Positions 11,621 to 23,368 of a DNA stretch of 64,000 bases are shown here, in pieces. The DNA comes from Episyrphus balteatus (lineage: Eukaryota > Arthropoda > Insecta > Diptera > Syrphidae). The DNA lies in NCBI RefSeq assembly GCF_945859705.1, contig NC_079137.1:68966277-69030276 (forward strand), in the 5' to 3' direction. The position numbers were made by a program, and so were the translations under genes. The notes under the pieces were generated by a model, which saw only the letters and a list, made by a program, of their open reading frames with translations, searched no databases and was not told the origin of the DNA. Within the stretch, counting starts at the first letter, position 1. Each line of letters opens with the position of its first letter.

Positions 11621-14600
11621 TTCATTCTCTACCACATTTGACCGTATTGAGTTTATCGGGTTGCAGTAAACTAACAGACGATGGAGTCGAATTGATTGCT
11701 GAGAATCTACAAAAACTTCGTGCATTGGATCTATCCTGGTGTCCAAGAATAACAGATTCTTCCCTAGAATATATTGCCTGTGATTTAAATCAATTGGAGG
11801 AGCTAACTCTAGATAGGTAAGTCTAGTACTATCCTTATAATAAATTGAATGAGTATAAAGTTGATGATAAAATTGCTGCCACGACGCAACGCGAAACAAG
11901 AAGCAATGGAAGCGGAAATATGAAATTGAATCAAAATGACTTTATTGTTTGAACTGTGTAGAAGCCAAAGCATGCAAAGTGTTTTTTTCCTTTTTTGTTT
12001 GGTCTTGTTGCTCGAATTATACATTCTAATTGGTTTTTATGTAAAATTCAATTTCATTTCTATGAATATAAAATAAGTGCATAATGGGAGAAAATTTTCA
12101 CCCAAGTATACGGTTCATGAAAATGAAATCTGCGGATGAGAGTACACATTGTTTGAAAAACAGTGAGAGAGAAAGATAATTTAGTTTTTTTTAAACAAGT
12201 GGTATAAGAACTGAATAAGAAAAAAAAACATACATTTTTTACCACAATAATTACGCTGTGCTACAAAATATAAAAATTGGACAAACTTATCCAGTGACCT
12301 AGAAGTGGTTATTTGGGGGTTTAGGAGAGACCTCATGCACTCATCGATTTTTTATTCCGCCGTTTTTTCACTAATTTTAAACTCTTTAACGGTTTCAGGA
12401 GGAAAAATCAAGGGTTTTGCATTGGTAGTGGTCAACTACATCTTTAGGAATTCAACGCGTAAATCTTCATTACAAATAGAGCCCATTTGAACAACAGGAT
12501 GACAAATCAAAATACAATTTATTGGTCAATGTGGCGTATACGCAACCTTTTTTTTGTATTAGAAAAACTTAAACCATTAATATATTTTTTAAGTAAATAT
12601 TTCTCCGAGTCAATAGCTGTGTTTTTTTGTTTATCTATATAGATTTTGTGCAAAAAAACGACATCGAGATTTTTAAAATCCATGCAAACATTTGGCACCA
12701 CTGTACATATACTTTGGCAGCTGTCTGTCAAAAATGTTGCTTTTGTTTTTTTTTATTTTAACTCCGAAGTGGAAAGGCCATTACATCCATGTTGGATGCA
12801 AACAAAAATTTTCATATGGCCATGGCATCCATGTTGGATTCAAAAAATTTTTTTTTCACAAAAAACCAAAAATTATCTGTATATTCTTAGCTACATTTTA
12901 AGACCATGACCATTAACATTAGTTGCGTCGTTCTTGTGCTATAAGCGTTTGAAGGTAGCCATATTGAATTTTTTTTCGATTTTTTAAAAATCAAATGTGA
13001 AAACTTTTTTATTTTTATTTCTAATTTTTCGAAAAAACTTTGGTAATTTTATATACATATCTGTTCAACAATCTTATCAGGATCCATTTAAGATTTTTAT
13101 CTGAAAAGTGCATTGCGTATATCTCGAGATATTAACATTTCAATGCAACCATGTCAAACAAATTTTTGATTATTTTTTTCTATGAGAGTTTTTTTCAAAC
13201 CTCGTTTTCTCCGCTTTTTTTTTTTTTGTTAATATTTTCAGATATTTCTGTATGAACACAACAATTAAACTACCTTGGCACTACCGTTTTTATCGAGAGA
13301 AAGTAAAATCTGGATAATTATCTGGATTTTTCAAAAATCTATACAGATAAAGTTTTTGTTGTTTTTAACACGTAAATTGTTTTGATTTCAAAAATCTCGA
13401 TGTCGTTTTTTTGCACAAAATCTATATAGATAAACAAAAAAACACACCTAATATAAATTTTTGTTCAAGAAATCTAGAAAAAAATAAACAATTATTGTTT
13501 TCCAATAACATTTTTCAAAAATTCTTGGTTTTTGATTTAATCAATTATATTAATTGAAAAGTCCATGAAAAAGTTTAAACGCTTATTTTGCTATTTTAAA
13601 AAATATATTACATAACATCAAAATTGGGTCTGAAAAAAAAAAAAAACAAAGTTTTGAAAAAAAATTCTCGTCAAGTTATACGGACTTTAAAAAAAATTAT
13701 GCTTACAGACAAAAATTAAAATTAAAATAAATCTTTTTCAAGACGCAACCAAAATTACAGCTCAAAGTTTAAAGAAAATTCTTTAGATTTAAAGACAAAA
13801 CAGATTGTAAGAGTGTATTAATTTTCTTGTATTTATGAGAACTTTGTTTGAATATTTTTTCCAATTTTAAGAATTCTGGAAAGAGCCTAAGCTCGAAACG
13901 TTAACGAAAAAATTACGCCCATATTATTGACAAATTTAAAAACAAGTTTTATATAAAAACATATTTTGTGACTTCTTAATTTTGAAATACCTCGACCAAT
14001 TGGCAATTAAACTGAAATTTTATTTAAGATTTTGTGTTCTAGATGTCAAATCTCTCTATAATTGTGCCAAGTTTGGGAAAATTTGCAACTTCTAACATTT
14101 TCACTTAACATGTTTTGAGATACAAAATGTTTTGAAATTAGTGAAAATTATGGGCGTCAATACCTATATGTTTTAGTACCAACCTCAAGGATTTAATTTA
14201 TTAAAAAAAAAACCCGAAGATTTTAAATAATAATTTCAAATTGTTTTCGTTATGATAGACCAGGGTCGATAATTTTTGAAACCAAACAAAATCATAGTAG
14301 AATGAAACCCATTGGAAAAGGAGGTGAATATGATGAAAATTAAAGGAAAAATAAATTACGGGCGAACCAAGTTCGGGAAGTGGGTGGGTTGAGTTTTTAA
14401 TGGTAAAAAATGGTATATCTCGATTTCCGGCAAAACTACAAATCCTATAGAAATAAGTTGTATGGCAAAGTTGTAGGTAATAAAAAGAGCTACAACTTTT
14501 GTATCAACAATTTTTTCACATAACCTCAAAATTTATGTGAAAAATTCGAAAAACCGAGTTTTTGGTTTTTTATTTTTATCTTTTTGAAAAACAAAAATTT

Positions 14601-17266
14601 TTCTACGAAATTTGGTGAAAACTTACCTTATTATATCCCAAATAAACTGTAATTTATTTGATTTAAAATATTAATTTGTTCACCTTATTTTGACTTAATA
14701 CCAAAAAAACACCCTAATTTTCAATCGAAAATTCACGTGTCAAAATATCAGCTTTTTTCAAAAAGTCGGTGGGCATTTCGTTCGTTAAAATGTCTATTTT
14801 CTGATGGTGTAAAAAAAAATTTACATTAGTATACTATAGAACATGTTCTAGTAAAATTCAAAAAATGAAAAAAGCTTGAGTTCGAAAAAAATTTTGTATC
14901 ATTGTTTACAATTTTGGCCTATTTATTCAAATTTACACTTTAATTACTCAAAAAACGTAAGATTTCATGTAACACTGATAAATCTTACGTTTTTTGAGTA
15001 ATTAAAGTGTAAATTTGAATAAATAGGCCAAAATTGTAAACAATGATACAAAATTTTTTTCGAACTCAAGCTTTTTTCATTTTTTGAATTTTACTAGAAC
15101 ATGTTCTATAGTATACTAATGTAAATTTTTTTTTACACCATCAGAAAATAGACATTTTAACGAACGAAATGCCCACCGACTTTTTGAAAAAAGCTGATAT
15201 TTTGACACGTGAATTTTCGATTGAAAATTAGGGTGTTTTTTTGGTATTAAGTCAAAATAAGGTGAACAAATTAATATTTTAAATCAAATAAATTACAGTT
15301 TATTTGGGATATAATAAGGTAAGTTTTCACCAAATTTCGTAGAAAAATTTTTGTTTTTCAAAAAGATAAAAATAAAAAACCAAAAACTCGGTTTTTTGAA
15401 TTTTTCACATAAATTTTGAGGTTATGTGAAAAAATTGTTGATACAAAAGTTGTAGATCTTTTTATTACCTACAACTTTGCCATACAACTTTTTTCTATAG
15501 GATTTGTAGTTTTGCCGGAAATCGAGATATACCATTTTTTACCATTAAAAACTCAACCCACCCACTTCCCGAACTTGGTTCGCCCGTAATTTATTTTTCC
15601 TTTAATTTTTATCATATTCACCTCCTTTTGCAATGGGTTTCATCCTACTATGATTTTTTTGTACTTTTTAATGTTTTTGAAGGCATCGGCACTGGTCTAT
15701 GAATGCAGCACAGAAAATAATAAAGTACATATTCATAGAAAAATCAATTTTCTAAATTTTGCTCTTGAAGATTTACTGTACGCCACTGTCGCTTTTTACA
15801 TAGTTCTTAGAGTTTTATAAAAAAAAATATTTGTCTTTACTATTTTGTGCATACAAAAAATGACGACAACGCGAGGCAGAAATTGTGCTCCTAGCTCCTT
15901 GTCCAATTTTCATTGATCTGAACAGTTTTTTTTCTATCCTAGGGGATTCCTTTCCATTCTTCTACTCCTGCAGTTTAAAGTTAATTTACTGGCGATGGAG
16001 TTAGATTTTAAGCTTCATCCACTTAGGCTCTACCTACCTAAAAAATGCTCAAAAGGGTTTTTATCCGGACGAGACGCTGACCAGACCAGTCCAGTGAAAA
16101 AGATGGCACCTTCTACCCTATTCACACCAAAAGACAATCTCGGATTTTGACAACATTCGCACCGAAAAAGTACTTATCTGATTAGATTGCAGTTAATTAC
16201 GACACAAGATGAAGTCTTATTTCTATTTCCTTAATATTAGTGAGTCAATCTTTATAAGTTTAGTATCACATGAATAGTGATAGAAAGTGGTAGAGTTTCC
16301 AGTAGCAAAAATTTAGAAATTTAAAGCGGGTACTTCTTGTACCCAGTGGGAAAGAATCAAAACATTTGCCCATTTAATTATAAATACCTCATTCTCTTAA
16401 TAGAAGTTTAAATCAGTTAACAGATCTGTTAAGAGATTGAAAGGATTGAAAGCAATATCAATAGTTCATACAAAATCCATTTTAATAAAGAAAGGTTGAG
16501 GCCAACTCATAAAAGGGGTTACTCTGATCTTTTATATGTTCTATAGCGCTAAAAGCAGGTTCATAAGAACAAATAGATTGAGCAGAAAATATATTACATT
16601 GGGAACAGAGATATACGTTAGTCAGTTTAATCATAATTGAAACAGAAATGAAAATAAAATTAAAACGTTTAATGCTTTCATATATAAAATCCTCTACAAA
16701 ATGTTTATCCTTGGTTGTTTACACACATTATATGTATGTGGGTCAGGGTATATTTTTCTATGAAACTTTTATACGCCTTGTCTTCAAAAGATTAACACAA
16801 AAAATATTCAAGCTGTTATACGTAGCTGAAGTTTTTCAATAGACATAATTAAAATTAATGTTCCACATACGCCTCAGTGACCGTTTCGTCGAACCTAAGC
16901 TTTTTTACATTTCATAAATCTAAAATTTGAACATGATCTAAACACATTCTTTCTTTTATTTATTTTAGATGCGTTCACATTACTGACATTGGAGTTGGTT
17001 ACATTTCAACTATGCTCTCGCTTACCGCTCTATTCCTGCGCTGGTGTTCCCAAGTTCGAGACTTTGGACTGCAACATTTATGCTCAATGCGAAACCTGCA
17101 AGTACTTTCCTTAGCTGGTTGTCCCCTGTTAACTTCTTCTGGCCTATCCAGCCTTATACAATTGAGACATCTACAAGAATTGGAATTAACCAATTGCCCG
17201 GGCGCCAGTCAAGAACTTTTTGAGTATCTCAAAGAACATCTACCACGGTGTTTGATTATTGAATAA
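11621..17266 (+). CDS. Fbxl16: F-box/LRR-repeat protein 16 (FBXL16), C-terminal two exons, partial
   Basis: Coding exons are 11621-11816 (after a TTTGCAG acceptor, before a GTAAGT donor) and 16969-17266 (after TATTTTAG, ending in TAA). Joined through a split AG|A arginine codon they encode 164 residues of leucine-rich repeats: [83 protein letters not shown], and the C-terminus HLPRCLIIE. From memory this matches the C-terminal third of vertebrate FBXL16 almost residue for residue (human ends HLPRCLVIE). FBXL proteins are substrate receptors of SCF ubiquitin ligases; FBXL16 is an atypical member reported to act on PP2A-B55 and substrate stability. The first codon is split (one base from an upstream exon); the F-box and first repeats lie upstream and were not found. 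The 5.15 kb intron holds two large inverted-repeat elements. Confidence 0.93.
12618..13446. mobile_element. TIR element with 63 bp terminal inverted repeats, in FBXL16 intron
   Basis: Bases 12618-12680 and 13384-13446 are inverted copies of each other with a single mismatch that I can see. They begin TGTGTTTTTTTGTTTATCTA and include GCAAAAAAACGACATCGAG. The 700 bp between has no long ORF. A short direct repeat (CATCCATGTTGGAT) occurs at about 12785 and 12827. This is a non-autonomous DNA-transposon-like element of unknown superfamily. Confidence 0.8.
13447..14254. other. FBXL16 intron, non-repetitive AT-rich part
   Basis: No exon or bounded repeat is recognised between the two large inverted-repeat elements of this intron. 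The sequence is AT-rich with poly(A) runs. Confidence 0.4.
14255..15700. repeat. near-perfect long palindrome: 674 bp arms, 16 bp loop
   Basis: The left arm 14291-14964 and the right arm 14981-15654 are reverse complements over their full length with no net indel. I count roughly half a dozen substitutions by eye (about 99% identity). The loop is 14965-14980. Pairing is exactly symmetric about 14972.5. Beyond the arms a diverged extension still pairs: ATAGACCAGGGTCGAT at 14255 against the reverse complement of ATCGGCACTGGTCTAT ending at 15700. No ORF or transposase is present. It lies wholly inside the last FBXL16 intron, so the pre-mRNA could fold into a dsRNA of over 670 base pairs. It may be a fold-back element or a hairpin-RNA locus. 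Confidence 0.92.
15701..16968. other. FBXL16 intron, 3' part
   Basis: No further exon is recognised. The segment ends with a pyrimidine-rich tract and the TATTTTAG acceptor at 16961-16968 that precedes the last FBXL16 exon. Confidence 0.45.
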
Positions 17267-18690
17267 TAATACGCAATAAAACAAATAATTTATACTTGAA
17301 TGAAATTAATAAAACAAAACAAAAAACGGTTATTTTAAAAAATGATATTTGAAAACTAAATAAGAAAATAAAAACTTTTATTATTGTTGACTGTAAAATA
17401 CTACAAAAAAAAAAAAAGAATACAAAAAAATAGATATTAACCTTTAAAAAACAAAATAAAGCTAAAAATAAAAAAAACTTATTTCTAAAACAAAAAGTTC
17501 TAATAGTGAATAAGACGGTAAAAAAAAGATTAAAAGTCGTTGTAATTTTAAAACCAGATTTTGCAGTAAGTAAAAAAAAATGATAGCAAGCAAAAATAAA
17601 TAATATTTTAAAACTAAGATTAATATTTTTAAGTCTATTGATTTACAATTTAATATTTTTGATCGTTAATTTATTAATATATAGATGTAAAATTTTAATA
17701 TATAATTGTATTTCGTTTTCTGTGATTTATGTTTTAAGTTTATAAAATTACTTCTTCTTTTTTTTAAATCTAATTCGATTATTTTCTCTTAACAAAAAAA
17801 AATATATGTATAATGATGCAAAAATTACAAATTTTGCAATGTTTGTTAAAACTCACTCTCTACGTTCAGTAATAAAATTCTTAAATGCTCCATTTTATTT
17901 AATATTTCTTCCATAATTGTTCAATAAAAAAAACATAAAACTGGCCGATATTTGTATACACTTAAAAATATTTGTGTTCAAATAAAAATCATCAGAAAAT
18001 AAATCACTATTTAGAACAAATACCAAACAAATCTATCTGATCAAACTCAAATCAGCACATTATTCAGACAACAAAAAAGGATCCAAGCACATGGTTATCT
18101 ATATAGCTTAACAAACTAATTTAATAAAAAAAAACGATGATATTAAAAGCAAAAATCAAAATTTAATTCCTTCCCCAATCTTTCAAATTTTCAAAAAATA
18201 AAGAATAATCTCAGCTTTACTTCACAATTTTACAAATTTAAAATTGCGTCAAAATAATAAAAAAAAAAAAACTTTAATAACAAAGACTTATAATTAAATA
18301 CAAGTAAAACCTTTTTTCGGAAATATTAAAAAAGAACAAATTGGAAGAATATAAAAACCACACGCTTAGAAGCATATAGGGCATCACCACAATATTAAGT
18401 AAAAATAAAAATAAATTTAAATAAAAAAATAAAAAATCCAAAGATTTAAAACGAAAATATAAATACAAAAAAAATTGTTTATTGTAATAAGCTGTAGCAA
18501 CAAAAAATAAAAAAAAATGAAACAAAGGAGTGTAAAAAGAACAATTATAAAATACCAAAAGGTAAATATTGAAATTTTAAAAATTGAAATTAGAAAACAA
18601 AATACAAAGGCAAAACAGGATAATAAAAAAAAATGTGTTTGCATTTGGATTAATATACTCAAAAGATTAACCAACAAGTAGTAAGTATAG
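17267..18690 (+). other. A-rich region, probable FBXL16 3'UTR and downstream
   Basis: Directly after the FBXL16 stop codon the + strand becomes strongly A-biased for about 1.4 kb (long A runs, few T runs in the second half), with repeated AATAAA hexamers, the first at 17275-17280. Such skew is common in insect 3'UTRs. The - strand reading frames here (for example 18274-18677, very F/L/Y-rich) are by-products of the A-richness. Confidence 0.5.
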
Positions 18691-19092
18691 GTTTATAAGT
18701 CCTGCCTGTTCCAGTTATCAAAATGTCTTGCCTGAGTTTGCATTTTTGTTTGTTTTTAAGGCGAATAAGCCAAAGACTACCTTAAAATTGAGATAACTCA
18801 GACAACAAAACACAGAAAAGGAAGTTTTTGAAGTTTTTGAAAGAAGCGGAACAGAGTTAAACGTTTTGTTAAAACGAATTGTTACACATGAAAGCATAAC
18901 CTGAAAAAAAAAACAATAAAACTTAATTTTTCGATATTTTATTTTTGATTTTTATGAAATTTAATTAGTCGTTTGACAGAAATTCTATATGATTTTCGAA
19001 AAGAAAATCACTAAAAGATAGAACTTTTCAAAACACTAACGTTTGAATTTTTGTATACAAAATCGTTGGATTCGTTTTTGGGAAAAGTTTGT

Positions 19093-19295
19093 ATATCGTC
19101 GGCACAAAGCCAAAACCGAGAATCTGCATTTTTGGAAACTTTCACTTTAAAGGCTTGGCCACACCGGAGGGTATGCGGTAGCGGTACGGGTAGAGGTAAC
19201 GGTACTTGTATGAAAAAAATTCCAAACTGACATATCATATCATATCAAAACTACAATTTTAGAGATTGGTGTTTTTGGCTTTGTGCCCACTATAT
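19093..19295. mobile_element. MITE, candidate TCGTCGG-family copy 2
   Basis: The left end TATCGTCGGCACAAAGCC (from 19094) pairs with the right end GGCTTTGTGCCCACTATAT, the inverted repeat continuing towards the AAAACC / GGTGTTTTT segments. The element is about 200 bp. Its middle holds a GC-rich segment (GCCACACCGGAGGGTATGCG and GTAGCGGTACGGGTAGAGG) unlike its surroundings. It lies between FBXL16 and RIOK1. Confidence 0.65.
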
Positions 19296-19319
19296 TTGCA
19301 TCCAAACATTTTTTTTCTC

Positions 19320-19610
19320 ATATACGGTGGCAGATATCTGTGGACCAAAGTCTCGAAACAAGTATTGGTTTACAGATATGAGTTCAAAGAGAACAGTCCC
19401 ATGCATTAAGGTAAAGAAATCAAAAATTTTATTTTTTTCAAATTTTCGAAAAAAATCAAGGTTAACCCCTTGCCGAAAAAAATGCATTTAAAAAAAAATT
19501 CCTCCAAATTCATCGAATGAGACATCAAAATAAAGGTCTCGTTAAATTCTATTCATAACTGGAAACAAAAGTTTCTTGGAGATTTGGTTGCTGAGTTATT
19601 TGCGTCGAAC
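19320..19610 (+). repeat. dispersed repeat shared with 38050-38325
   Basis: The segment from GGACCAAAGTCTCGAAACAAG through CTTGCCGAAAAAAATGCATT and CCAAATTCATCGAATGAGAC to TTGCTGAGTTAT is matched, at clearly related but diverged sequence, by the reverse complement of 38050-38325 in the ABCG first intron. There is no coding capacity. The two copies are in opposite orientation 19 kb apart. Confidence 0.75.
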
Positions 19611-20295
19611 CTTTTTTTTTCTTATAGCTACTAGAGCCCAAATAACATTATTTCGCAAACGATCTTATTTCCGAAGAAAAATAGATATCGAAAAGATTTA
19701 AACAGTTTTTGAAAGAAGAAAAATAGTAATTATAGGTATCTACACTGCTTCAAACTATACTGAAATATAATTACCTCAGATTAAAGCATAAACTCAAAAA
19801 AATGTTTTGGCTTTATATAACGGTAATATTTCAAAAACGGAGGCTATTAGAATATTTCTGACTTTTCATTCGAGTTCAGCACCCCCAAAACATTCTTGTG
19901 ACAAAAATAATATTAATTTTGATGACCAGTGTTATTGATCAACACCTTAAATCAAAGAATACAAAATTTGGTATGGGATAAAATTTGTAGTGTACCAAGT
20001 TGACAAAATTTGTTTTTTTTTAAAGGTGACTTGGTGGTACGAATCTTATTTCAAATTTCTATAGTACACTTGCAAACGTTCTGAAGACGTTTTTTGATTT
20101 CTTTTCGAGTGAACAGCATTTGTTCAGCCTGATCTTTAAAAACACGGCCATGGTTAACAATTATCCGCGTAAAAATGTTCCCGAAACTACCCTCAACAAA
20201 TAAAATCTTTCGAAATCGATCCAACAGAAATTAATAATTCCTCTTACGTACCCAAGTTGTTAAAAAAACCAACAAATTCCAAATTTTGTTTATAT

Positions 20296-20301
20296 TTTAT
20301 T
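20296..20301 (-). terminator. RIOK1 polyadenylation signal
   Basis: AATAAA on the - strand lies about 55 bp downstream of the RIOK1 stop codon, a usual distance for a short insect 3'UTR. Confidence 0.6.
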
Positions 20302-20353
20302 AAAAAACTAAAATATTTTTTACATCACATCAATTCCATTCATCATTTTTGGT

Positions 20354-23300
20354 TTACTTCTTCGAACCAAGTTTCTCTTTCCTCTTTTTGATGTGTTTTT
20401 TCACTTTAACTTTTCTCTGATCTGCCTTGGCTTCTCTGATAGCCTTTTTTCTAGCCTTTTTCGATTCTGGTGATTCATCTCTTGGACGAGCTGATGTTTT
20501 TTTATTTTTCTTTTTATCTCCATCAGCACTACCATCACTCTCTTCCTCACTACCAGATTCTTCATCATCTTCTTCTCCATCTTCACTATTTGAATCAGCT
20601 AAGATATCAGGTTTCGTTTGAACATTCAAATCCGATGTTAAACCTGTGATTTTACTGTAAATAAGTGAAGGTTTCTCTCCCGATTTGGCTTTGTCAATAT
20701 CACGAGCGAAATGAACAACCTAGAACAAGAATTTCATCAGAAATGGGATTTGATATTTTAAATAAAATAATAATTTCTATCTTCGTGATGTTTTTCTTAA
20801 AATATTAAATCCTATTGTTTTTTAAAACGACTTTTTTGTAAATTTCTTTACATATTCTTGTAGGAAATTGAACGCTCTACAAAAAAGGCCTTATACACTT
20901 TTTTTGGTTTATCTAACTGTTTAATAGATATTTGAGATCCAAAAATCGAGAAAATCTTTAAAACTTCGTTTTTTGTTCTTAATTTTGTAACAAATTTCTT
21001 GGCGTCAAATTGATTTCTTTAACCGTTTAGAAGATAATCGTAACCAAATCGCAATGCATACGAGTCATAAGAAAACTATTGAAATCAGTGGGCATTGGTT
21101 TGGATACGAATATCTTCTAAACGGTTAAAGCAATTAATTTAATGCCAAGGACTTCTGTAGTTTTACAAAAAGGCATTGTAAAAGCTAACTGAAATATGAT
21201 TCAAGACATTTTTTCATAGAGTGAACCCCACTGAAGCTATTCAAACTTAAAGTTCAAAATATATGAAATTATGACTTTTATTTTCGTCGTTATTTAAAAA
21301 AAAAATTGAAATTTGTTTGCTCGCTATGGCTTATATGGTTGGAAATAAACACAAAAACAATATTAACAAAGTTTGAAGTCTCTAACATAATTCTAATCCA
21401 TGCCTCTAAGCGGTTGAAGTTTCTTATGGGAATAAGAAAGGATTTCGGACCTTGTCCGATCAGTTTTAAATTCCAGCCAAACTATTTGTTCCAAAAACTC
21501 AAAACTTTACAGACTTAATCCTTGTAGTGAAAAAATGAAAAATGAAATGAAATGAAATGAAAAAATGTCTTGAAGATTTTTTGTAGAGCGCCCAATTTAC
21601 TATAAGAATCATATTTCAGTTAGCTTTTACAATGCCTTTTTGTAAAACCACAAAAATAAGACAAAAAAAAACAAATTTTTTTCCCTGTTATTTATATGGA
21701 TAATAGAAAATCAGAAATAGGCACCTTTAAATATTAATATTAAGAGCTCATCTTTTGAGAGACTTTCTTCTTCGTATTTTCGAAAATGTTAAGCCTGTTT
21801 TTTATTTAAAAAAGAAAAGTTGCCTCAAAATGACACAGCCTGTTGTATATAGTATATTATATAAGTATATTAGATTTTTTTCTATTTATTACATCTTTTT
21901 TAAAAAAAATTCTACAAAGAAGAACGTAAACACGTTCGAAAAGTCTAAGAAGATTTGAAATTTAATAAAGACCTAAAGTCGGCTAAGGATTTGATATTTT
22001 AAAATAAAATTCTTAACTTACTTCATCCAATCGTTTGGGTATGTAAGTCCCCTGCCAAACTGCTTCATCGATCTTCTCCTGTGCAGTCAATTGATCAAAA
22101 TCACGATCCTTTATCCTCTCCGAGATTTCATTCAAACATTCTTCCATATTCTCATCGTTAATAGTTTGATCTGTGATAAAGTCAAACAACTCTTTCACAG
22201 TCATCGTGGCAACAGACTTCTTTCGGAAAAATTCCGATATATTCGTGCAATCTTTACGCAAAAAGTCAAATGCATGCGGATGATCATGCTCCACTGATTG
22301 ACTTACATCAATAATAACTAATTGACCATCCTGAAGGAGAATATTAAATTCCGACAAATCAGCATGAACAAGTTTACACTTGTTGTAGATCTTCCACATA
22401 ATAACAACGCATTCTCGATATAATTCACGAGCTTTAGAACTCGATATATCGACGTCTTTGAGTTTAGGGGAAGGCCAACCATTTTTTCCACAAAATTCCA
22501 TGACTAAGACATGGCTTCGTAATACAATTGGCTCCGGAACAGGTACACCCGAGTTCTTCATGCGCAAATAGTTTCGCATTTCTTTCTCGGCCCAAGTGCG
22601 AACCATTTTACGTGGATTATGTCGACAATAACCGTGTCGGAAACGAAACTCTCCCGACACATATTTGTCACGATCTTTGAAGACTAAGATCGATGTTTTA
22701 TAAATTTTAATAGCATATTCTTGATCTGTCTTGGAGACAGCATGATAGACATTGGCTTCTTTGCCCGTCGATATGCAACCATTAATTTCATTAATCAAAC
22801 CACGATTGAGCAACTTGAAGAGAATCATTCTCGTCCGAGGATCCATGACTTGCTCGGCAGTGGCTCGATCGTGTTTGTCTTTGATTTTGACTCTTTCCGA
22901 GTCGACTTTGCGATCGAATGAAACCAAACGATTGGCTGCTTGATCCGACATATTTGTCCGTGGATCATACTTTTCAATATTGATTTTACTAGAATATTTA
23001 CGAAGAGCTTTATCATTTGGCTGATAACTGGAGACTTTTTGTGTTTGTTTTTGGACATTTGTGTGGTTGGCATTTGAATTTGGAGCCAATTGAGTGTTGT
23101 GTTTTTGATAGCCGGTATAAGAATCATCATAATCATAGAAATCATCTTGATCAGAGTCTTCATCGTATTCTTCTTCGTTGTCATCAATATCCTCGGGATT
23201 ATTTGACTTTATATCATTTTCTTTTGGATCATCATCTTGAAGACCAGAAAACATGACATGTTTGACAGTGAGTTTGGGGAAATTTTCAATTAGTTCGACA

Positions 23301-23368
23301 GGAGTTGATTGAATATTTGGTTGGTGAAGAAGATCATCTTCTTCAGCATCACTGAATTGATGATCCAT
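20354..23368 (-). CDS. RIOK1: RIO kinase 1 (RIOK1), complete, two exons
   Basis: Exon 1 is 23368-22022 and exon 2 is 20719-20354, with a phase-0 intron (GTAAGT donor, TTCTAG acceptor). The product is 570 residues; human RIOK1 is 568. RIO kinases are atypical ATPase/kinases; RIOK1 acts in late cytoplasmic 40S maturation (20S pre-rRNA processing) and has been linked to the PRMT5 complex. Visible features: an acidic N-terminus (about 42-85), the RIO P-loop STGKEANVYHA at 200-210, ATP-binding Lys221 in AIKIYK, catalytic loop HADLSEFN (335-342; Asp337, Asn342), metal-binding IDVSQ (Asp354), then an acidic Ser/Glu/Asp stretch and a lysine-rich tail (HIKKRKEKLGSKK). All catalytic residues are intact. 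The start is the first in-frame ATG, in a good context (ACAAAATGG); the frame is open further upstream but without an ATG. The intron holds nested inverted repeats. Confidence 0.98.
20860..21660. mobile_element. nested inverted-repeat element in RIOK1 intron
   Basis: Three inverted pairs are stacked. A perfect pair of about 42 bp, beginning TTTTACAAAAAGGCATTGTA, lies at about 21160-21203 with its reverse complement at 21606-21650. Outer ends (GAACGCTCTACAAAAAA near 20873; TTTTTTGTAGAGCGC near 21579) also pair. An inner pair, AACCGTTTAGAAGATA at about 21021 and TATCTTCTAAACGGTT at about 21110, makes a further hairpin. The element fills most of the 1.3 kb RIOK1 intron. A short ATGAA-type microsatellite sits at about 21536-21562. 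Confidence 0.65.

Noticed and set aside
12305..12909. Several short + strand ORFs in the FBXL16 intron
   Set aside because: They lie within or beside the TIR element at 12618-13446 and show no conserved domain.
18274..18677. Two overlapping - strand ORFs rich in Phe/Leu/Tyr that look like membrane proteins
   Set aside because: They arise from the strongly A-rich + strand following FBXL16 (probable 3'UTR); poly(T) on the other strand always reads as Phe/Leu-rich. No splice or promoter support.
20401..20621. Ser/Asp-rich and Lys-rich ORFs in other frames over the RIOK1 C-terminus
   Set aside because: They are shadows of the acidic and basic RIOK1 tail in exon 2, whose frame joins exon 1 in phase 0.
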